A DNA stretch of 64,000 nt from Trichostrongylus colubriformis (lineage: Eukaryota; Nematoda; Chromadorea; Rhabditida; Trichostrongylidae), in the NCBI GenBank assembly GCA_963978905.1, contig OZ022259.1:54020727-54084726 (forward strand), read 5' to 3'. A program made the translations under genes and the position numbers. Below, in pieces: positions 58,477-64,000 of this stretch. The number at the start of each line of letters is the position of its first letter. The stretch's first letter is position 1. A model generated the notes under the pieces. That model worked only from the letters and a program-made list of their open reading frames with translations, did not search any database and was not told where the DNA came from.

Positions 58477-60205
58477 CTATTTAGCTTTCTTCTCGTTGTT
58501 GTCGACCGACAGTTTGTTGATGAACTTTTTCAAGTTCAAGCTCTTCAACCGTGTTTTTTCCGATTCTTCTCCGGGTAAACTTGCAATATGTTCCAGTGTA
58601 TCATCTTCATCAGAGTTTTGCTGAATGCAGTAATTCAAGTAAGAAGTTATCCCTTCACAGAATGTGGGTCAGGACACTCGAAATGCGTTGCCACACCTTA
58701 ATGTTTCCACTGTGAACTAGCAGCGCGCAAAGGTCTTACGTAGCCGCCTAGAGCTGACCCATTTCGAGTCTCTTGGCCTAAGCCTCAAATGAAGACGCGC
58801 ATCGCGTTCTGACAAAATCTGCAATACGGCGAAATGGTTCAAGTGAGAATCAATCGCTTTGTTTCACTCTTCGAGTGTATTCGAAAAAGTAATCGAAAAG
58901 TCCATATGTTTCCTTTCCCTCTGACACCCTTCAGGCCGCGTTCATACTTTGCGTGTCGGTGGCAAGGTGTGGCTACGTGTATCTGTTTCCGTCTATGCCC
59001 CCTGCCTCGTTGCCAGAGTTGTCTCTACACTTCCGCGTCACTCTGCCTCGCTTCGGGGTCCTAAACACTGCGGTGCTTTGTCTCTGCGTCTCCACTCTTA
59101 CCACTCTACCTCGCTGTCTGTGAAGCAGCCACGCCCTATCGTCGTCAACTCCGCAGAGAACGAAGGCGGCCCTTTGCTGAATCTCCGGGTCGCCCAAGAT
59201 CTCGGCGCCGTCTTACCGCGGTTATTGAGATTCAGTACAAGGGCGTCTAAATCGAATAAAAGGGAAATGTGCAGTCTTCAAAGGAATAAACTTCGGAGTA
59301 GCGTAGAGGTGTGTTGTCAGGCCTGACTCTACCACCACTAAACGCGTTACCTGGTAGAAGCCGCTGGCAATTTTTGTCTTTTTGTCTTCTGCTAGCTCTT
59401 GGGCCTTTCGTTTCTTTGCACTTGGTGTCGGCTCTTTCACTTCTGGGTACGGTATGAACTTTTCTTCGTGGTTCTCCTAAATGGTTCAGATAACTGATTG
59501 ACCAGCAGGGCGGTGCCTTGCACTGATGGATACTCTGTATTTCGAGAACAGAAAAGTGCGGTATGTATAAACAAACGCTAGGCAGTGAAGCAGACTGGAG
59601 ACGCAATGGCTACTAAAGACATGCTCTGTATACTGGACAAAGTATAAGCAGACACATATAACAGATTCGTGAGGTCGCGCTCGATACATTAGCTATAGGG
59701 CGCGCCGGAGAACACGACCCCAGCAGTCAATGAAAATATCACTTCACTCTGTCTCAAGTCCACGACTGGTCGAATGCAGAACATCACCCTTCCCTCACAA
59801 CATTCAGGATGCGTACCGAAGACGATCGTGAAAAAGATGAAGAAATACAAGGCATGAGATTGGCGTAAGTAGAGCAAAAAAGTGCTGATGTTCCCTGAAG
59901 GATCGCTGAATGTGGACGATTACCTTCAATTTCAGATTGTTCACTCCGCTTATTGGAGGTTTGTCTTGGCTCCCAGCAGGGGTCATATCCTGTCGTCCAC
60001 TTCTGTGTCCTGAGGTCTTTTCAAGAGCCGTCTTAACAGCTGTATTTTCCTGCATTTTACTGTCCACCACCGGACCCGCAGATTGTTTTGAAGGTGCTGT
60101 TGCAGTTCCTGTTATTGTTTTCATTCCTGAAGCAACTCCTGGATTTGGCACAGCAGTTTTCGCAGATGGTAACACCGATTTGCCGCCGGCGGCACGGTTT
60201 CTACT
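58477..60205 (-). CDS. Unidentified Lys/Ala/Ser-rich protein, last three exons
   Basis: Exons on the minus strand are 60205-59924, 59476-59351 and 58620-58477, all phase 0, with consensus acceptors (TTTTTTAG, CCATTTAG, GCATTCAG) and donors (GTAATC, GTAACG). Together they encode 183 residues and end at TAG (58479-58477). The first exon is low-complexity Ala/Thr/Ser/Gly/Pro (SVLPSAKTAVPNPGVASG). The second has a basic cluster (PTPSAKKRKAQELAEDKK) that could be a nuclear localisation signal. The third is acidic then basic (NSDEDDTLEHIASLPGEE; LKKFINKLSVDNNEKK). No domain was recognised. Upstream exons lie beyond 60205 and were not found. The gene converges on prominin. Phase agreement and three good introns argue that it is real. 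Confidence 0.6.
58933..59171. mobile_element. Harbinger-type MITE, family A, degraded larger copy
   Basis: The left end GGCCGCGTTCATACTTTGCG is intact, and a degraded right end AACGAAGGCGGCC remains. The interior is GC-rich and unlike the palindromic copies. It lies in the intron between the last two exons of the minus-strand gene. Confidence 0.55.
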
Positions 60206-60251
60206 CTAAAAAATTCCAATAACACAGTAATATAGGTAAGCTGGTGCACCA

Positions 60252-60489
60252 GGGTGTGTACCCTGAGGTCAGGATTTCGCACTGCGGCATGTCGCAAGCA
60301 AGCGATGTGGACGAGTTGAATGTGCTGCGTTGTTGGGTCCCAAAGCGATTACAAGTCAAGTGTGTATGGTTGCCTCACCATTACACCGGGTATCGCTTTA
60401 GAACCCTACTATAGCGGCGCGCATAGCTCACACACCGCGTCGCACGCCGCTCGTCATGGAGCGAAATCTTGACATAAGGGTACACACCC
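60252..60489. mobile_element. Mutator-type MITE, family C, copy 3
   Basis: The element runs from GGGTGTGTACCCT to GGGTACACACCC. The flanks GGTGCACCA (left) and GGTACCACA (right) match at seven of nine positions, an eroded 9-bp duplication. The interior matches copy 1 (CAGGATTTCG, GCGGCATGTCGC, GCGATTACAAG). Confidence 0.8.
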
Positions 60490-60616
60490 GGTACCACAAT
60501 GCTGCATTACCGAAGATGAGCATTTTTTAGGCTTTTTCTTACTACATGCGGGAATCAGTACGGGGATCGATGTCATCACGAGTAAAATTTCGATCTGAAA
60601 CATTCTTTGTCAACCT

Positions 60617-60753
60617 GAGTCCATCTCCATACTCTGCGGTGCCGACGGCAAGGCGTGGTTGCATCGCCTTGCGTATCCGCTTTGCCACTCCGTCTCCCTA
60701 GCTGTGAAGGCAACCACGCCCTGCTGCCGGCACCACTGCAAGTATGAAGACGA
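60617..60753. mobile_element. Harbinger-type MITE, family A, diverged copy
   Basis: Left CCATACTCTGCGGTGCCGAC and right GCCGGCACCACTGCAAGTAT are inverted and related to the family consensus. The GGCC tips are lost. It lies upstream of the recognised exons of the minus-strand gene. Confidence 0.6.
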
Positions 60754-60929
60754 TCTAAACAATCCTGTAGATCAGATGGTTGCTGAGCAGACCTGCACAA
60801 TTGTAGTATACATCAATGGAAAGACCACGACCACGAGAAGAAAGGCAGAATAGTAGCGGCCCTTGCTTGGTGGTGGTTGAAATAAATGAGAATGATCATG
60901 ACTATTTAAGTACTGGTATCAGGGTGATA

Positions 60930-61530
60930 GCATTTGTTTTGATAGTCTGTGACGATGGAACTACAATTCACATCCGACTCACTTCTCGCCACTTTGGTGT
61001 AGCGAATGAGCGCAGCGAGACTCTCACATTTGGCTGTCCTATGATGGGTGATGGAGCAGGCTGCGATAGAGCAGGCGCCCTGTCCCACAAAATCTTTGGT
61101 AGCCCATCAGCTGGGAAGATCCCTTCGAAAAGCTCTTTATCTCTAATGAAGTTGGCACTTCCATAAGGAAGTGTCCGAAGGGAGCGGACCTAGAAACCAT
61201 AGTCGGAATCGTGGCGTTTCCTACGGACAACCTCAAGAAACGACTCGTTCGAAACCGTCTGTATGATCGCAATCAAGTCTCACCCAATTGTATAATATGT
61301 CCTGCTGGCAATGAAGGAGACTGTACCCTGGGAAGTACGGTGTGTTTGTTTTCTTAATGTTTACGTGATGTCCTGAATTGACAAATAACGGCGCGCAAAA
61401 CCCTTGAGGCACTCGAATCCTGGTCAGGGATCCAAAGAATCAACCAAAAAAGGGAATTCCTGTCCATCACGCGGGAACTTGCCCGCTATATGGGATTGGC
61501 CTTCTAACCGAGGCTCTGACGCCAATCACT
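60930..61530 (+). mobile_element. Decayed retroelement fragment, possibly Penelope-like
   Basis: A plus-strand frame at about 61103-61334 reads WEDPFEKLFISNEVG, KCPKGADLETIVGIVAF, LKKRLVRNRLYDRN and CIICPAGNEGDC. Further on (about 61390-61500) another frame reads ARKTLEALESWSGIQRINQK and LSITRELARYMGLAF. These resemble, from memory, the region around a GIY-YIG-type endonuclease in nematode retroelements, but the YIGETGR-type core expected between the two pieces is absent. Frameshifts and stops show it is inactive. The class is uncertain; a short-lived host gene exon is the alternative. Confidence 0.4.
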
Positions 61531-62669
61531 CTAAAGTCTCCAGGCTGCAGTGCCCTATCCCGTGTATCTGGTTAAAGTACGTCGTTTTTTTCTGGTGTTT
61601 GCGTGATGTTAGAGATTGACGTCGAAATTCTAGTGACTTGTGCCGTAGACATTTGGTCGGATAAGTCATAACTTGACTTCCTCCCTTTTAGACTCCACGA
61701 AAGCGAACCCGCCGAAGCGTTAGCTAGTCAAATTTGTTAACAACCTCCGTGCAGCGAAAAAGGACTATTGAATCGGCAATTATTAATTAGGTTTCAGAGT
61801 GGGCCAAACGTAGGGAAAAGATGGTAGCCACCCTAACGCGGGAAATATATGGGAAAATGGCAGCCATAAGTTTTAAAAAACATGAAAGAGGCTAAGGCGT
61901 AGTGGGCATTCTGAATAGGAGGTGTCTACGAGAAAATTCGAAATTTCAGTTCCAACGCAACCTAGAGACTAGAAACACATCCATAACAATGACCAATGCC
62001 CAAGGTATTTTGAACATACGCTAAGTGGGCGGAATCGCCCACAGTGGCCGGAGGGGTGTAATTGATCGTGCGGTGCTCACTGTGAAAATTGCAATCGTTT
62101 CGAGAGTCGTTTGCAGACAACGAGAAGCGGGTGTGGTCAATAGTAGCTGCGCTATAAAAGGAAGAGATAGGCGGACTTTCTCATTGGTGAGTGGAGCTTA
62201 ATCAGGAGTCGTACTGTGGTTTCGAAAGCCTGAACGCTGTCCCAGTGAAGGAGCCCGTGTCGAGATGGGCGGAGTCAAAATCGAAAAATGCGCAAAACGA
62301 TGAGATATGTGTTGAGACTGCCAAGTCTATCATATACAAGGGGAAGAACGACCATGAGACCATACCAACAGGTGAACACAACTATAGACTATGCGCATGC
62401 TCGATGTCGATCGAAAATCGACTACTGGGTATGGGGCTGGAAATGGAAATGGGCCACCCCGACGGGTGAGTAATGCTGCAGAGGGTAAAATTATATGGGA
62501 CTACGAAGTATCGATCGATATCGACTGAAATCATCCCTTTTTACGTGGTGGGCAGGAATGGGAGAAGAACCACTCCAGCAGGAGAGAAATGCTGCTGAGT
62601 AAAAATTTCATGAAATTACGAACTATCGAGCGATATCGATCGAATATCCTACTATATATAATCGGCTAG

Positions 62670-62716
62670 GTGTGTCTGTTGGTGTGTGTGCGTGTGTGTT
62701 TGTGTGTGTGTGTTTG
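62670..62716 (+). repeat. GT-rich microsatellite
   Basis: An imperfect (GT)n tract with TGTGTGTGTG runs is interrupted by TTT and C. It lies between AT-rich ATCGATCG repeats and the tandem array that follows. Confidence 0.9.
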
Positions 62717-62799
62717 ACCGGAAATTCATATCTCGCGTCGCAGCAAAGATGGGATCCTGGATTTCAGATATGACATAGTGAGTGGTAAGGGGATCTCAG

Positions 62800-63570
62800 T
62801 GGTGGTGGACCGAAAGCGATAGCAGCTGATAAGGGCTGATAAGGAGCCTCGAAAGGCCAATGTCGCCAAATTCGTTTCACCTTTCGGGTCGATCCTAGAG
62901 CGCTCACACTCATAGCTGTTTTAAGGGGTGGGACGGGCACATCAATGGTGGGTGATCCAAACTGATAACGGTTGGTCAGATTCGATAAGGAGCCTCGAAA
63001 GGCCAATGCCGCCATTTTCGTTTCGCCTTTCGGGTCGATTCTATAGCGCTCACATTCATAAGTGTTTTGAGGGGTGGAACGGGCACATCATTGGTGGGTG
63101 ATCCAGATTGATAACTGTTGATTAGATTAGATAAGGAGCGTCAAAAGGCTAATGTCGCCAAATCCTTCTCGCCTTCCGAGCTGATTCTCGAGCGCTCGCA
63201 CTCATAGGTATTTCGAGGGGTGGGACGGGCACATCATTGGTGGGTGATCCAAATCGATAACGGTTGATTAGATTCGATAAGGAGCGTCAACAGGCGTTAT
63301 CATTAAATCCGTTTCCGCATGCGGGTTGATCCTAGAACGCCGGCACTCATGGCTCATTGGTATTTTGAGTGGTGGGACGGGCACATCAATGGTGGGTGAT
63401 CCAAACTGATGACGGTTGATGAGATTCGCTAATAATTGTCAGCAGGCGATTGTCGTTAAATCTGTCCCGCTCTTCTGGCTAACAGTGGAGTGTTCACACT
63501 CACAGGTATTGCGGGATACGGGGTCTTGGCGGTGACTTTCCGGAATTGATAACAGCTTACAGGGCTGATA
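62800..63570 (+). repeat. Tandem repeat of about 147 bp, five or more copies
   Basis: The unit contains GATCCAAACTGATAACGGTT, AGATTCGATAAGGAGC, GCCAATGTCGCC, CGGGTCGATCCTAGAGCGCT and GGGGTGGGACGGGCACATCA. Unit starts marked by GATCCA fall at about 62956, 63101, 63247 and 63396, with diverged units before and after. Divergence increases to the right. Confidence 0.85.
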
Positions 63571-63694
63571 AGAGCCATTAGGGAATGGGGGTGGGATGAA
63601 ATTCGGTACATCGCTTACTACTACTTTACGGATGCTATGCTAAATGTGCCCGTGCTCACACCATTGGGTAAACATATTTTGCTTATGCTCTGAT

Positions 63695-63872
63695 ATCTGC
63701 CGCCGATATGTCGACCGCTAATTTGCCTAGCTTTCCAAATAATGGTGCATGTCTTTTGATACTGCGATTTACGTGGATGATCAAGACATGATGTAGATTT
63801 GTGATAGCAAAGCAAGCGATTCATTTTCTCATGCGGTGCCAGCAACAGTACTGGGCATCGACCGCTAGACTA
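63695..63872 (-). repeat. Dispersed repeat, inverted partner of 54331-54500
   Basis: It contains the reverse complement of the block at 54331-54500 (TCGACCGCTAATTTGCCTAG, TTTTGATACTGCGATTTACG, GTGATAGCAAAGCAAGCGAT, TGGGCATCGACCGCTA). The two copies are about 9.3 kb apart. Confidence 0.7.
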
Positions 63873-64000
63873 TATCAAATTCTAATTAGTGGTGCATGTT
63901 TACAGGAACGATAAGCATCGACAACTGGCATATGGATCTACGTCTACAGTATGTAGGAAGTAGATGCTCAGAAAATAGACAAATTGCATCAGATGCAGTT

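Larger units (their letters stand above)
60206..64000. other. Repeat-rich right end of the window
   Basis: No further exons of the minus-strand gene were recognised. Apart from the elements listed separately, the interval holds a decayed retroelement (60930-61530), sequence rich in GATCGATCGATATCGA-like words repeated at roughly 115-bp spacing (about 62490-62650), a GT microsatellite, and a 147-bp tandem array. Confidence 0.5.

Noticed and set aside
60816..61166. 116-codon plus-strand open frame considered as a secreted Cys-rich (CAP-like) protein
   Set aside because: The better-supported reading is a neighbouring frame resembling a retroelement relic; no CAP signature is present.

Overview
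The window is eukaryotic DNA that looks like a clade V (strongylid) parasitic nematode. The evidence is small exons joined by GT-AG introns, acceptors of the nematode TTTTCAG type, a two-pore (TWK) potassium channel, a fatty-acid/retinol-binding (FAR) family gene, a prominin gene, an RTE-type LINE remnant, and many small non-autonomous DNA transposons. The species is an inference. Nothing bacterial or viral was seen. The gene models below were built by hand from reading frame, splice sites and codon phase at each junction.

Layout: 1-4.7 kb is unresolved and holds a degenerate direct repeat. 4.7-24.0 kb (+) is one large TWK channel gene of about 28-29 visible exons: four membrane segments, two pore loops (TIGYG and TIGLG), then a cytoplasmic tail of about 870 residues rich in QT and S(M/V)ET motifs, including four exact 17-residue repeats. 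24.0-28.6 kb is intergenic and rich in transposable elements. 28.6-33.0 kb (+) is a seven-exon secreted FAR-like gene whose fifth intron is filled by a 1.5-kb nested inverted-repeat element. 33.0-38.1 kb is intergenic or prominin 5' region with a decayed RTE LINE. 38.1-52.6 kb (+) is a prominin gene, five-pass membrane protein, with about 19 visible exons; its N-terminus was not found. 52.6-58.5 kb is repeat-rich. 58.5-60.2 kb (-) holds the last three exons of an unidentified lysine-rich protein, and its upstream exons were not found. 60.2-64 kb holds a decayed retroelement, a GT microsatellite and a tandem repeat of about 147 bp.

The genes do not form an operon. They are several kilobases apart and have unrelated roles: setting membrane potential, binding lipids outside the cell, and organising membrane protrusions. 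The most informative non-coding content is a set of MITE families whose ends and target-site duplications can be read directly: a TTAA (piggyBac-type) family, a 9-bp-duplication (Mutator-type) family, a 3-bp TA-rich-duplication (Harbinger-type) family, a palindromic mariner, and several hairpin elements. In one case a candidate channel exon lies inside a TTAA element.
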